Below are positions 11,201 through 22,600 of a stretch of 64,000 nt of DNA, in pieces. The notes under the pieces are model-generated. The model searched no databases and was not told the origin of the DNA. It saw only the letters and a program-made list of their open reading frames with translations. The position numbers and the translations under genes were made by a program. This stretch comes from Zea mays (lineage: Eukaryota > Streptophyta > Magnoliopsida > Poales > Poaceae). The DNA lies in the NCBI RefSeq assembly GCF_902167145.1, contig NC_050097.1, positions 223,777,034 to 223,841,033 on the forward strand, written 5' to 3'. Position 1 is the first letter of the stretch. Every line of letters begins with the position of its first letter.

Positions 11201-14200
11201 CGTTCTGCTCAGGGGCAGAGCTAGGTGGTTTTGTTGGGGTTAGCTGACCCCTATAAAATTTGGAAAATACTATACAAATATATTGTTAGCTAGTGTATTT
11301 AGATGATAATTAGTAGAACTGACCCTGATGGCTTTGTTGTCTGGCTTCGCCCCTGGTTCTGTTGCTGTCGTGGCGTGTACGACGTTGTTTGCTACCTCTC
11401 GATGTCGTGTTTGGCGCAGTACTCCTCGTGTGTTGTCGCTCGACGCCATGTTTGGCGTAGTACTCCTCGAACTCAACACAGGTAAACTCACCATCATTGT
11501 CGGTGCGCATCACACCCAGACCCAGCCTATCTCCACCTCTACCTTTGCCTGAAACTTTTTGACAACAGCGAATGTGTCGCTCTTGACATCGAGCAACGTC
11601 ACCCACATGTACTTGCTCCAGTCATCAACCAACAGAAGGAGATACGGCTTACTATCAGGTGTCACTGACGTGATGGAGACGCACAGGGTCCAGCAGCCCC
11701 TTCGCCCATCACTTCACCTGTGACGATAACGAGCTCTTCTTTACCTCAGTGGTGACACAGTTGCCGCAGAGCTCGTGAACGTGCTAGACATGGAGCAGTC
11801 GTGCACCACGCCCTGCTGGTCGAGCTTGTGTAGGGCATCGATGTAGAGGTAGTTGTCGCATTCATGCCATAGCCACACGTTGTTACTGGCACGTGCACTC
11901 ACACAGAGCGACCGCCCAATCTTCACACGCTGACCCTTGTCATATCACGGATCCGAAGGATGTCGTGCCTGGTGTGGATGTTGCAGCTAGTCGAGGCGGA
12001 TGATGTTAGTGGTTAGCCTTAGGATGAAGTGCACCCTCATGAGCGAGAGGTGCTCACCGATCTTTCCCTCGAACAGTATGGTGTCGGATCCTTCAATTGT
12101 GACCTCCGAGCCATCACCAAATTTGGTGGTATCATGGTGTTTGGAACCAAATTGAGGCTTGCGGACGGTCCGGCCCTGAGTCCGGACAGTCCGCGCCTAG
12201 GGGGCGGACGGTCCGCGCGTGCGCAGAGCAGATTAGGGTTTCGAGTTTTGTGCTACGGTTGTTAGCTAAAATCACGGGAAAAGCTCGGAAATTAGTTTGT
12301 AAAGGGTCCAGCCCCCCTCCTCTATAAATAGAGAGGTATACGGCCGATTTGTAACAATCAATCGAATCAATACAACTTCTATTTCGCATTTGTTTCCTGT
12401 ACAATTAGGAGTAGTTCTAGTCTAGTTCTAGTTTAGCCTCTCGATCCCCAAATTCTCCGCCTCTCCTCGACTCTACGTCGATTAGAGGAGTCTAGGTCGG
12501 CCTGCCCGAGCCTAGACAACTCCTAGGATCTCTCCTCCCCGACGGGGTCCCTCCCGGGAGCGAGATCCAGGCGCCGCCGGCGATCTTCCGCCGCCCCTGC
12601 GCACGCGCGGACCGTCCAGCCCTAGGGTGCGGACCGTCCGGCCGTCAGGCAGGGAACCCGAGCTCCTGCACCAGGTCGCGGACCGTCCGGCCCTGTGCCA
12701 CGGACCGTCCGCGCCTGACCAGAGAGCACCACCGCCTCACGCCAGGTCGCGGACCGTCCGGCCCTGTGCCGCGGACCGTCCGCGCCTGACCAGAGAGCAC
12801 CGCCGCTGGTTCTTTTGAAGTGATTGGCGCCTCCAAAAAGGTGTCAACATACTTTTTGGTGACTCCGCTGGGGAAGACAAATATAGACGCATCAAATCGG
12901 CCCTCAATGGCCGGTTCAAGGGATAGCTCTGATATTTCCCCAAGCAACATCATAGAGCTGACTTGGGAAACCTTGCCGGCTGACGAACAACTCCAGTTTG
13001 AGGAGCACAAGGAGCGTATGATCCAGGAGGCAAAAGCAAAATTCTTGGCCAACTTCAAAGTGGACAGGAACAACAAGGTCGTCCGACATCAGGCGACGGA
13101 TCTGGCTTCGCTCCAACCCACACCAGATATCCCCAATGTAAGTAATACCAACGAGCTACAATCTCTTAGAAATTATGTAGAAAAGCAACGTGAACAAATG
13201 CAGAACATCATAGGGGGTATGCAAAGCGATTTTAAGAGACTAGTACATGCATTTGATAAATCTAATATCGCAAATTTTCCTTCGCACGAGGTTGAGTTAG
13301 GGGGTAACACGCGTAATACATCGGCTACAGGTTGTCACGACCAGTCACAACCCCTTTATGGGATGCCGATGGACACATACTCTGAGCAACCGCAAATCGG
13401 CAGCAAATCAGCCGATCTGCACATGCCCGGACCGTCCGCACGTGAGCGCGGACCGTCCGGGCCAGCAACAGTCGGGCCTATTTTTAATGAGTTACCTAGA
13501 TATGTGCCCGAGCCACCACACACGGCACAGAACCCAAACTAACCAGTCGGATGGTCCGCATACAACGACGGACGGTCCGCATATAACCACGGACGGTCCG
13601 GGTACATATCCGGACAGTCCGCGCATGAGTCTTTTGAGGAGGATTATTACCTGAATCCTCACTCGTCCCAGCAACACTTCCCATCACACTATGCAATGCA
13701 CCAGCCCATTAATTCAAGATCCAGAGCCCAGGAAAGCTTTCCGGCCCCACCTAGGAGGCCGGAAAGAAACGATCAAACCTATGACCCATATAGGGCAAAT
13801 GGAAATGCACCACGTAACTCAAACCAATGGGGGGAAAGACAACATGCTAATGTCCAGCCAACCCCACCTATGTTTGACCAGAGAGCCGGTGGTCTCGCAC
13901 CGGCTGCCATTGATATAGTGAGGGAAGAAATAGCTGAGGCGTTCCGAGATAAGCTCGGAGTAAGCATGATCCCTAGGGGGCAATCATATCGGAAACCTTA
14001 CGACAGCCGATTTGATCACCACCCATACCCACAGGGAACCAGAATACCCGAATTCGTAAAGTTTTCGGGTGACCAAGAAAAGAGCACGCGTGAGCACATA
14101 GACCAGTTCTTAGCACAGTTAGGAGAATTGGCCGACACTGAAGCATTCCGTGTACGTTTATTTTCATTATATTTAACAGGGACTGCATTCACATGGTATG

Positions 14201-17200
14201 CCACGCTCCCTCCTAATTCCATTTTGTCGTGGGGAGATTTAGAACAAAAATTTCATGAACATTTCTTCTCTGGCGATTATGAGCTAGATTTAGTGGACTT
14301 AGTGGCCCTACGACAAGAAAAAGATGAATCGGTTAGTGATTACATCCGGAGATTCCGGGATACGAGAAACCGATGCTTTCAAATTCATTTAACAGATAAA
14401 CAACTGGTGGGAATAGCCTTTGATGAATTGCGCTATTATTTAAAAGAGAAATTAGAAGGCATCCAGTTCTTTACGCTAGCACAATTACATCAGAAAGCTT
14501 CGGCTTGTGAAAGCCGAAGCAAAGAACTAGTCAAAACGGTTCATCATAATGTCCATATAGTAGAACACAATCAAAGTAGATCGGACGATGAACCAAAGGA
14601 AATTTACACTGCCGAAATAGTTTGGCCTGAGCAGGCCAAATCTTCGGCTTGCTCCTCCTTGCAGCCAGTTCAAAAGAAACAGCAGGAGGAGATTAAGTTT
14701 ACATTTAATGTTGGCAAATGTGATAAGATATTCGATGAATTATTAAAAAATGGTAACATTAAAATTGATTATATCGTTCCACCTGCCGACGAACTAAAGC
14801 GTCGCGCATACTGCAAGTGGCACAACTCATTTTCCCATGCCACTAATGATTGTAATGTGTTCCGACGACAAATCCAATCGGCCATTAACGAAGGACGATT
14901 GAAATTTCAGGAGGACACGGAGCCCTTTCCAATGAATATGATCGACTTCAAGGGCAAAAGGGTCCTAATTCGGCCCAGCACAGCCGATAAGGGCAAAGAC
15001 AAAGAAGTCATTATCGACAACTCACGGGAGGCCGATGGAAACAACAAAATTTCTTGCAGGAAAGTGGTGGCCGAGAAGACTCCTGATGGAGGAGAGACAC
15101 TGAAAGTAACCATCACAAACTCCGACACTGGGGGGCAAGCGCAGACAAGGGGATATGCGCGAGAACCCATACTACGCATCGCGGACGGTCCGGTGTCCAG
15201 GCGCGAACGGTCCGTAACATCACCGGACGGTTTGGAGCGTTCCAGCGGACGGTCCGGCAACGCCGAAGAGCCGCGGCGACCACGTACCTTCAAACCACGA
15301 CGACCAGAAATAGGTACGTGGAAAACTAACACGTTCAAGGCAACTGGTCGGTTGGTAAAATCTAGCCCGACCTTTGATCAATTATTGTCTAAATATGTGA
15401 AAAAAAAGGCTGGCCCCAGCGACCGGCCACCAAAGGGACCTCGCTTACCCACCCAGGTGCGACGGCAGGTTAGGCCGATTGGACCACCACACCAATCGGA
15501 AAGGACGGGAGGTCATAATGTTCAATTAAGACCTAACGTACCTGCATGGACACCTCCACCACCATATCCACCTATGCCATATCCATACACATACATACCC
15601 CCACCATATATCGCAAATCAAATGTGGGGCATGCCACCATACCCATTTGGGATGCCACAGTACCCCGCTTGGGGGGCACCCCAAACATCTGTATTCAATA
15701 GGTTGACACCTCCAGTACAAGACCGATTGAGAGCCCCTCAATCTGGTCCACGAGCACAGGCCCAGCAAGATTGCCGAACAACTCGGCCTCAAAGGCTGAC
15801 TAATCCGGCAGGGGGGCATACAGCTACAACCTCCAACAGTACGAAAAAGGGAGACGTCGTTAAAATAGGAACGACAGATGTCGTCGTACAACAAAATAAC
15901 GAAGGGCCGATGATTTTTGGTGAATCGGGCAACACAAACAAAAAAGAAAGTACGAATGTCAATAAAATAGCCGATCCAAAATACTCCATGCCCCGATGGT
16001 GCCCATCGGGATTGACACGATCGCAAAAGCGAAAATTACAGCGCCTTAGAGCAAAGGAGAATAAGGAGGAGGCGGAAAAAATATTCAATGACACACATCC
16101 GCAGTATCCGCCGCCACAAAAGAGATGGAGACCAAAGGCCGTTGAGGAAAATCAAACGGCCATAAAAACAGAAAATAAAACAACAACTGTGCAGCTCTTT
16201 GCAGGTATAGCAGACAGTCCGGCTATAAAGACCGGACCAACCGTACAGGGCGCGGACCGTTCGACCCCTGAGGCCGACTCATCCGCAATACACCATGACA
16301 CCTGCAACGACGTACCAACACCCATGGAGGAAGACGACCTGCAAGAAGAAGACCTGGTCGACTACAAAGCTACGCCAGAACACTTAGAAAATTAGGAAAG
16401 CAAGGTGACGAATTGGTCAGGACTAGTTTGGCGCTCGGCGGTATTGGGACTAACAGTTCGATTAAAGCTAAAGGGGTCAAGTCCGTTGAGTCAACCATCG
16501 GGACTAAGGCCACTGCGTATCATCCTAGTAAGTATCAAGATGCCTAAGAAAACTGATGTGATTACATCGAGTTAGTTGCTTTTGGTTCGCTCAGCTCCAC
16601 CAAAAGGCAGGGGGGCATATGTTTGGAACCAAATTGAGGCTTGCGAACGGTCCGGACAGTCCGCGCCTGGGGGCCGAACGGTCCGCGCGTGCGCAGAGCA
16701 AATTAGGGTTCCGAGTTTTGTGCTACGGTTGTTAGCTAAAATCACGGGAAAAGCTCGGAAATTAGTTTGTAAAGGGTCCAGCCCCCCTCCTCTATAAATA
16801 GAGAGGTATACGGTCGATTTGTAACAATCAATCGAATCAATACAACTTCTATTTCGCATTTGTTTCCTGTACAATTAGGAGTAGTTCTAGTCTAGTTCTA
16901 GTTTAGCCTCTCGATCCCCAAATTCTCCGCCTCTCCTCGACTCTACGTCGATTAGAGGAGTCTAGGTCGGCCTGCCCGAGCCTAGACAACTACTAGGATC
17001 TCTCCTCCCCGACGGGGTCCCTCCCGGGAGCGAGATCCAGGCGCCGCCGGCGATCTTCCGCCGCCCCTGCGCACGCGCGGACCGTCCGGCCCTAGGGTGC
17101 GGACCGTCCGGCCGTCAGGCAGGGAACCCGAGCTCCTGCACCAGGTCGCGGACCGTCCGGCCCTGTGTCGCGGACCGTCCGCGCCTGACCAGAGAGCACC

Positions 17201-19648
17201 ACCGCCTCACGCTAGGTCGCGGACCGTCCGGCCCTATGCCGCGGACCGTCCGCGCCTGACCAGAGAGCACCGCCGCTGGTTCTTTTGAAGTGATTGGCGC
17301 CTCCAAAAAGGTGTCAACACATGGATTGCCTCGTCGATGTCGATGAAGGCATCCTGATAGCTCGACATGTGGTTGGACAACGCTCGGACGGAGATAGAGC
17401 CACGGTGGCTCATGATGATAGTGGTGCATTGGGGAAGACAGCGGCATAGACCATCTGCACCGTGGGCTATGAGTCTTCTTTAGCTTGCGTGATGTGGGCA
17501 TCGCCTTTGGGCTTGCTATGGTCATCCTTAGCCCAATGGACATATTTGTCGTAGCTCTTACACTGGTCACGGATGGGGGTCTGTCCACCGCCAGATTGGT
17601 CCTTGTTGTCGTCGGTGATCCATAGCCAGAGCCCTCACCTCTGTCGTACCCATGGCCTCGCTCGTGACCACCACACTTCTTGCCACTAGCGCTCGCCGGA
17701 ACTACTCCTATCGTCCCTCTCCTCAGACTTGCGGAGCTTGAGCCTGGCGAGCCAGTCCTCTTCACAAAGAAGCAGTTGATCCTAATTGTCGAGGATGGGT
17801 GTCGACTTGCACCGTTGCTCGATGGTGCGCAACCTGCCGACCGCCTCCTCGACGCAGATGTTGATGTCAAGCAGGGTCTCGATGGAAGTTGCCACCTAAG
17901 CCAGGTGCTCTAGCACGACCTACAACATCTTCCGTACTACCTCAATGCCTGTGACATTGTCGCCAAGGAGAGGCAAATCAGCAACAAGCTCGATGATGCG
18001 GTTAACGAAACCTTCTGTATTTTTTGCCACCTTCCACACCAAGGCATTGAACTCGCGGCGGAGCTACTGCGCGTTGGCCCCACACACCCACTGGACCCCG
18101 ACATGAATCTGCTTAATAACCGTCTACACCATTGTCGTCGTTCTCCTCTCTCGAGGACCGACAAACATGCTGGGGGCATGAAGCATAGGACCGCAATAGA
18201 GCGCCAAGCAGTCGTGGCAGTAGACGATTTCTCACCTTCCTCAAGCTTGATCGTGTACCACCACCCTGGCGTCTCCAAGTTCATTCGCATCAACATCGCT
18301 CACTCCTGATAGTTGATGCACGTGAGTATGGGGAACTAAGTCTCGACGGTGGATGTCTCCACAACGACGTGGTGGATCATGACCTCAAGGCACCATCTGC
18401 GCGGCACTGGTGAGGGCAAGGGTGAGATGTGGCAACCTCATCACCCTCTGTGACCATCCTCTGACGAAGCATAGTGATGATCCATCTGTGGCTCCGCTAA
18501 AGCATCTCCAGTAGATAGTCCATATGGTCACATAAAACATCATTTTGCATTATAGACTGCACTATTCACGGAGTGAAGTTTGAAATAGAAGATAAGCTGA
18601 GAGATAGGATGTGTAAGCTGTTGGAGGCAGTTATAACATTTGCTAGTACTCTTCTCTGATGATGATTGAAGCTTCGACGAGAATGAATTGATCACCATAA
18701 ACTCGAAGAACACGTAAATATCTTAGAATTTTTGGTACTATGCAACCATGACTACTTTTCTCCTTGTACATAGTTCGCTTTGAGATGAGTTTTGCTTCTC
18801 TTGTTTTTCTCTCTCTCTCTCTCTCTTTGTGTGGCTGTGTACACCTTAGGGTGTAGAGAACGGGAATAATCTTAGTACTCTTGTATGATCTTGATGTAAT
18901 TGTCTAAGAATAATAAAGCTTCACTAGTTATTTATTTATATATATGACGACTTAAAAAGAAAATAGAGAAAAAAAACAAACACGTGTTAGCACGCGCTCG
19001 GAACGAAGCGAGTTCAACGCTGTCTCCGTAAAAAGATAAGAAAATAGACCGGAATTCGGGATTCTCACAGCTAGAGGGTCGCGAATGAACGGCTGCTACG
19101 GAATCGTTTCGTGAGAGTTGTACTAGCCACCAGCAGACGAGCTAGGCAGAGTCAACGAAACTTTCCAGAGGGTGTACACGCTCCAGGTCGGCACGGTTTC
19201 CGCATAAACCCGCTCGTCTGCTGGGTTTCGCTAGGGAATCCACTGCGACGACAAATAATGCGCAAATCGCCGCGTCTTTTTCTTCTTCTATACTCGTATA
19301 TCTAAAAAGGAGCAGAAAGGGGGGTGGAATGGAACAAACAAAGTCGCAAAGCATCGAAACGCAAAAGGGGAGGAGTGAGGAGAACCCGAACGGCATGAAC
19401 CAATTCCAATTGATGCATCCAATCCAGGTTCCCCATTGGGGAGTCTCGGACAGCAGACGACGGAAGGCGACGGCGCAGGAGGAGGGCCGTACGTACCCGC
19501 ACTTGTCGCAGAGTAGGGCGAAGCATCCGGACCGCAGCGGCCAGCCCTTCCTCCAGTCCCCTCCCGCCCCCAGCACCGACGCCGGCGCGCCGCATGCCGG
19601 GTTCATGCACCTCTTGGTAGCCGCCGCCGCCGCTGCCGCCATAGCCAT
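5216..19648 (-). CDS. VAL: VAL/HSI2-type B3-domain transcriptional repressor, 12 exons
   Basis: Predicted nuclear repressor; VAL proteins bind RY elements through B3 and recruit Polycomb and deacetylase factors to seed-maturation genes. Exons: 19497-19648, 10752-10833, 10445-10546, 9650-10377, 9361-9457, 8674-8848, 8361-8437, 7842-8255, 7653-7702, 7042-7155, 6501-6568, 5216-6042. All have GT-AG borders with matching phases, total 2,886 nt, 961 residues. Order of domains: Cys-rich PHD-like zinc region (about 14-104, split by introns 1 and 2), B3 domain (about 362-464, starting [20 protein letters not shown]), CW zinc finger (about 629-670, [16 protein letters not shown]), a Cys-rich block with GCTCIVC and ACTCNVC, a basic stretch, then a VDLNLHP EAR-type motif near 845. 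Length fits the family. No stop or frameshift was seen. Intron 1 (10834-19496, 8,663 bp) is swollen by nested transposons. Start chosen at the only upstream Met in frame with the MNPACGAPA segment. Confidence 0.93.
11210..11355. mobile_element. hAT-type MITE (146 bp) inside the copia remnant
   Basis: The left end reads CAGGGGCAGAGCTAGG. The right end, on the opposite strand, reads CAGGGGCGAAGCCAGA, giving imperfect inverted ends. Flanking 8-bp duplications differ at one base: GTTCTGCT (11202-11209) and GTTCTGTT (11356-11363). The copia integrase reading resumes on each side. The interior is AT-rich and has no ORF. The ends resemble the widespread grass CAGGGGCGGAGC hAT family. Confidence 0.75.
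12138..12849 (+). repeat. 5' LTR of the gag-only element (712 bp)
   Basis: Begins TGTTTGGAACC and ends GGTGTCAACA, the usual TG...CA form. A TATA box, TATAAATA at 12323-12330, follows a C-rich stretch and is a plausible Pol II promoter. The LTR contains about nine copies of the dyad CGGAC-N-GTCCG (variants included), clustered at 12150-12215 and 12605-12785. It has 12 bp near its start (around 12161-12172) that the 3' LTR lacks. Confidence 0.92.
12323..12330 (+). promoter_or_regulatory. TATA box of the gag-only element's 5' LTR
   Basis: TATAAATA sits between a C-rich stretch and GAGAGGTATACGG, about 185 bp into the LTR. The same sequence is repeated in the 3' LTR at about 16793-16800. Its position fits a U3 promoter. 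Activity is inferred, not shown. Confidence 0.6.
12857..12874 (+). other. Candidate primer-binding site of the gag-only element
   Basis: TGGTGACTCCGCTGGGGA begins 8 nt after the 5' LTR end. It starts with TGG, as expected for pairing to a tRNA 3' CCA end. I cannot name the tRNA with certainty. Confidence 0.55.
12907..16395 (+). CDS. Gag of the gag-only LTR element, with one in-frame stop
   Basis: One reading frame runs from MAGSRDSSD at 12907 to the TAG ending at 16395, about 1,160 codons. It is broken by a single TAA at 13540-13542; the frame is open on both sides, so the stop is probably one C-to-T change. The middle holds a retrotransposon Gag domain (about 14,080-14,530): [20 protein letters not shown], then FHEHFF and the stretch [14 protein letters not shown] Cys/His motif [14 protein letters not shown] is at about 14,810-14,855 in place of a normal CCHC knuckle. 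The C-terminal part is proline- and tyrosine-rich, then basic. The product would package RNA into virus-like particles. If the stop is not suppressed, the first 211 residues would be separated from the Gag domain, which could still start at 13696. Confidence 0.85.
16602..16616 (+). other. Polypurine tract of the gag-only element
   Basis: AAAAGGCAGGGGGG lies immediately before the 3' LTR start at 16620, the usual place for plus-strand priming. Confidence 0.7.
16620..17319 (+). repeat. 3' LTR of the gag-only element (700 bp)
   Basis: Same TGTTTGG...TCAACA limits as the 5' LTR. Differences seen are the missing 12 bp near the start and scattered single-base changes, for example GCGAACGG against GCGGACGG and CGGTCGATT against CGGCCGATT. 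It is followed at once by the CATGG duplication and then by copia sequence. Confidence 0.92.
18341..19496. other. Remaining 5' part of VAL intron 1
   Basis: Intron sequence between the copia remnant and exon 1. It includes a (CT)n tract at about 18,805-18,828 and AT-rich stretches. No exon or intact element was recognised. The donor G^GTACGT is at 19495-19496. Confidence 0.5.
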
Positions 19649-22600
19649 GGGTGGCCGGCGAGCGCAGGCAGTCCTCCCTCCGATAGATCAACGCTGACCT
19701 GAGCAGGCTGAGCGCATCGCCCACGGAGAGAGAGAGAGCGATTGAGAGTGGAGAGGAGACGAGGTGGTGGAGGAGGAGGAGGAGGCGTAGCTTTCCGGTG
19801 GATGTGGAAGGGACAACGAACGCGCGCACCCAGCCGCGGGTGGTCGCTGCAGCGCTGCTGGTGGTGATTGGTGCGTGCTTGTGTTTTTGTCTCTACGAAT
19901 TACATTCAAACAGTTGGCTTAGGAGGGGTGGCCGCCGGCTCGGGCGAAGCCATGGTAGTGGTGGTTGTAGAACAGGAGCCCATCCTGGTGGATTCCTGGT
20001 ACTAGTAGTAGTGGTCAGTCACTTGTAGTCGTAGGGGAGTTGCATGCAGGTGGAGGGGGAAAAAAAGAAATGACAGGAAGGAAAGCATGGCAAGCATGCA
20101 CGGCATGGTCTGGTGTGCACTGCAGGTGTGTGCCTGGCTGTTCCCCAGCCGCAGGCGTACAGGGTGCTACTACCTTTGCTGCCGGCCTTGTTTGCTGCTG
20201 CATCGGCTAGTGGTGGTCATGGAGGGAAACAGAAGAAGAGCAGCTGTAACGTACACGTGCTTGACTGGACATATGCTCCTCGGCTTTCGGAAACAGGACA
20301 TATGCAGTGGCAGGCGGAGGCAGTGCAGGGCCTTCCTTTCAAATTTCAATGCCCCGCGCCGCGCCGGCGCCATCGGAGCCGCCGCACGCATCGTGTCGTA
20401 ACGTCGCCTTCAGCGTCGGAACCTGAGCCGCGCTTGCAGTGCGTGGAGGAAGGAGGATGAGGGCGTGGCTCGTCGCCGCGACGGCGACCGTCCCCTCCGT
20501 CCGTTGGCGTGATCGTGAAGCTGCCAGTACATTACGTGGGCGGGCCTGCGGGTCGCCGTCGGGTGCCGGTAGAAAGCCGAGCGCACGCACCAGGTCAGGT
20601 CAGGTGCCGCGGTTGGTTTGGTTGGGCTGTGTTACGTGCGGCCGACACGAGTCCCTGTCCCTCGCGGACAGTGACGGCGACCGAGCCGAATGATGTTGAG
20701 GAGGAGAAGTTGACCAATTCCTTGTAAAATATAATCTTACAATAGTTTTTAGTATTATTTACTATAAAATTAGTTAAACGTTGATACCAAATTTATTATA
20801 AAATTCTATTCCTTTTTTTAGGACTGGGGAAAATACTGATGTGTTTATTCCTTTGTCTCTGGGCATAGGTCTGCTGACAAACAGTCTGATGATCTGAGCC
20901 TCTGAGGGAATATTTCCATCAATACTATATACTCCATTGAAGGCTGGTTGGGGCCAACCCAGGTCTGCGCCAATCGCCACCCATCTGCAATGCCAAGGCA
21001 GCAGCCAGCCATCAGGTCCAGGTGTGCCCACTGCCTGCCGCTTCGGCAGGGCGCCTCCTCCAATGACCGCCCTTCTCGCGTCTCGTTTCAGGCAACACGC
21101 ATCATGCGGTGCCTGCCTGCTGCCACATTTGCCAGCTCGCCTGCCCATGGATCCGTCATTGTGTCTGATTGCGGTAGCTCCGTTGGGGAGGGATCTCTAA
21201 TTCAGCACCCTTTACAGAACCATTTAGCCTATAAAAACCGCTATCCACCGGTAACAATTTACCGCTGGTAAAGCGGTGAAAATCGATAAAACCGGTCGGT
21301 TTGACCAATTCAAACCAATTTGAATTCGAGCCGGTAAAAACCGCTGTAAACCGTCGGTTCGCCGCGAAATAATCAGTTTTTATTATTTTTTACAGAAAAA
21401 ATATGAAATTTTGATAAGACTTATTTGTAGTTTGCTCAATTCACATTGCACAGTAAATATTAATTGATCCACACTACATGTGTTCACCAAAATAACATAC
21501 AACATACATATGCAACCACAAACTCTAATTTTTATGCAACAAACAACCGGCGAACTTCGCAATACTCAAATACAAGTTATTTTACAACTCTCCAACGAGC
21601 CAACGACATATAAGTCGACTTTCCCACACACCCACTTAGGCATGTTGGAAGTATCGTGATATTGTTTCAATCCGTCATCAGGGGCGGACATAGACAAAAA
21701 TCTGAGTGGGGGCCCTAAATGAAGGGTTAATTACAAATAAGCCTTTGTGATTATAGTAAATACGGTAAAACTTCTACTAAATCAACAAAATTGAGTGGGG
21801 GCATGTGCCCCCACTGCTCTTAACGTCGGTCAGCCCATGTTCGTCATAGTGATAGGTCTAGACAAAAAATATAAGATACATTAGCGAGAAAACAAAAACG
21901 ACTAACAAATACTTATCCACAAAGCAAAAAAACATATCGGTATATGTGTTTGGTGTTTGTATATTGCATGTGCACCTCACCAAGTGTTGGAATTTTCTCC
22001 TGATCAGCAAATCTTAGGAACACATATACCGCCGGTTTTGTAAACCATGAATTCAGGTCTCGTTAGTTCTAGGACTAAAGTTTATTTTAGGAATTAAATT
22101 TTCGTCCCTACCTTATTTAGTTTCAGGGACTATATAGATTCTAAACACATTAAATAAAGTACACAAAGACTAAAATGCTCCTCTCCTTATTGCTTGTGTT
22201 CACTGCAGAATTTCTATGCAAAGGTAATTCAGAAATCACTTTACCAACGTTTGCTAAATCGTTTTCGTTAGAAAGATTCACTTTTAATAGAGAATCATTC
22301 GAAATCACTCTATTGGAGAATCAACTCTCGGAACTAAAAAAAATTATGGAACAGAGCTCTATCAAAGAGTCCTTAAAAATGATGGCACAAACGGTGCCGA
22401 GGGATATAAGACTCACCGTACATGGTAAGATGTGGCATACCTCTACATCTAGAGGATAGAGAAAATGAAAAAGATCATCCGGCCAAAAAACAAGCTGAAA
22501 AACTGAAAGGAACCCCTAACGCTAAATAAGAATGGAGATAATACTTTACATTACGCTGAATATATCATAATCGTAATCATAGACCGTGTATAATTGCAAA

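Larger units (their letters stand above)
12138..17319 (+). mobile_element. Non-autonomous (gag-only) LTR retrotransposon, 5,182 bp
   Basis: Complete element bounded by LTRs 12138-12849 and 16620-17319, with a 5-bp target duplication CATGG at 12133-12137 and 17320-17324. Between the LTRs are a candidate primer-binding site (12857-12874), one long gag frame (12907-16395) and a polypurine tract (about 16602-16616). No protease, reverse transcriptase, RNase H or integrase is present, and only about 220 bp separate gag from the 3' LTR, so it must depend on enzymes from a partner element. The LTRs are nearly identical apart from one 12-bp indel and scattered substitutions, so the insertion is young. 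It sits in the sense opposite to the host VAL gene and to the copia remnant it interrupts. Confidence 0.92.
11085..18340 (-). mobile_element. Decayed Ty1/copia retrotransposon in VAL intron 1, split by two later insertions
   Basis: Minus-strand fragments follow copia order. Gag-like sequence lies at about 17,930-18,300. A degraded linker lies at about 17,330-17,870. Pre-protease/protease-like sequence lies just below 12,137 ([23 protein letters not shown]). The GAG-pre-integrase stretch [16 protein letters not shown] is near 11,820-11,890. Integrase core words RTDNDGEFT and VEFEEYY are near 11,430-11,520, and the integrase region [10 protein letters not shown] is near 11,170-11,200. The reading frame has many stops and shifts, so it is dead. 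It is interrupted at 12138-17319 by a gag-only LTR element and at 11210-11355 by a hAT MITE. Reverse transcriptase, RNase H and LTRs were not recognised; the outer limits are approximate. Confidence 0.75.

Noticed and set aside
17115..17870. Minus-strand ORF of 251 codons near the 3' LTR
   Set aside because: It runs from the degraded copia fragment into the antisense of the LTR. A chance fusion across the insertion junction.
20774..21148. Minus-strand ORF of 124 codons between VAL and the bc1 subunit gene
   Set aside because: No known domain or splice context, and it lies in repeat-derived DNA. Kept only as a note in the intergenic entry.
21222..22047. Possible single hAT element bounded by ACCGGT-rich ends
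   Set aside because: The left repeats and the CCGCCGGTTTTG at the right do not form proper inverted ends, and no 8-bp duplication was found.
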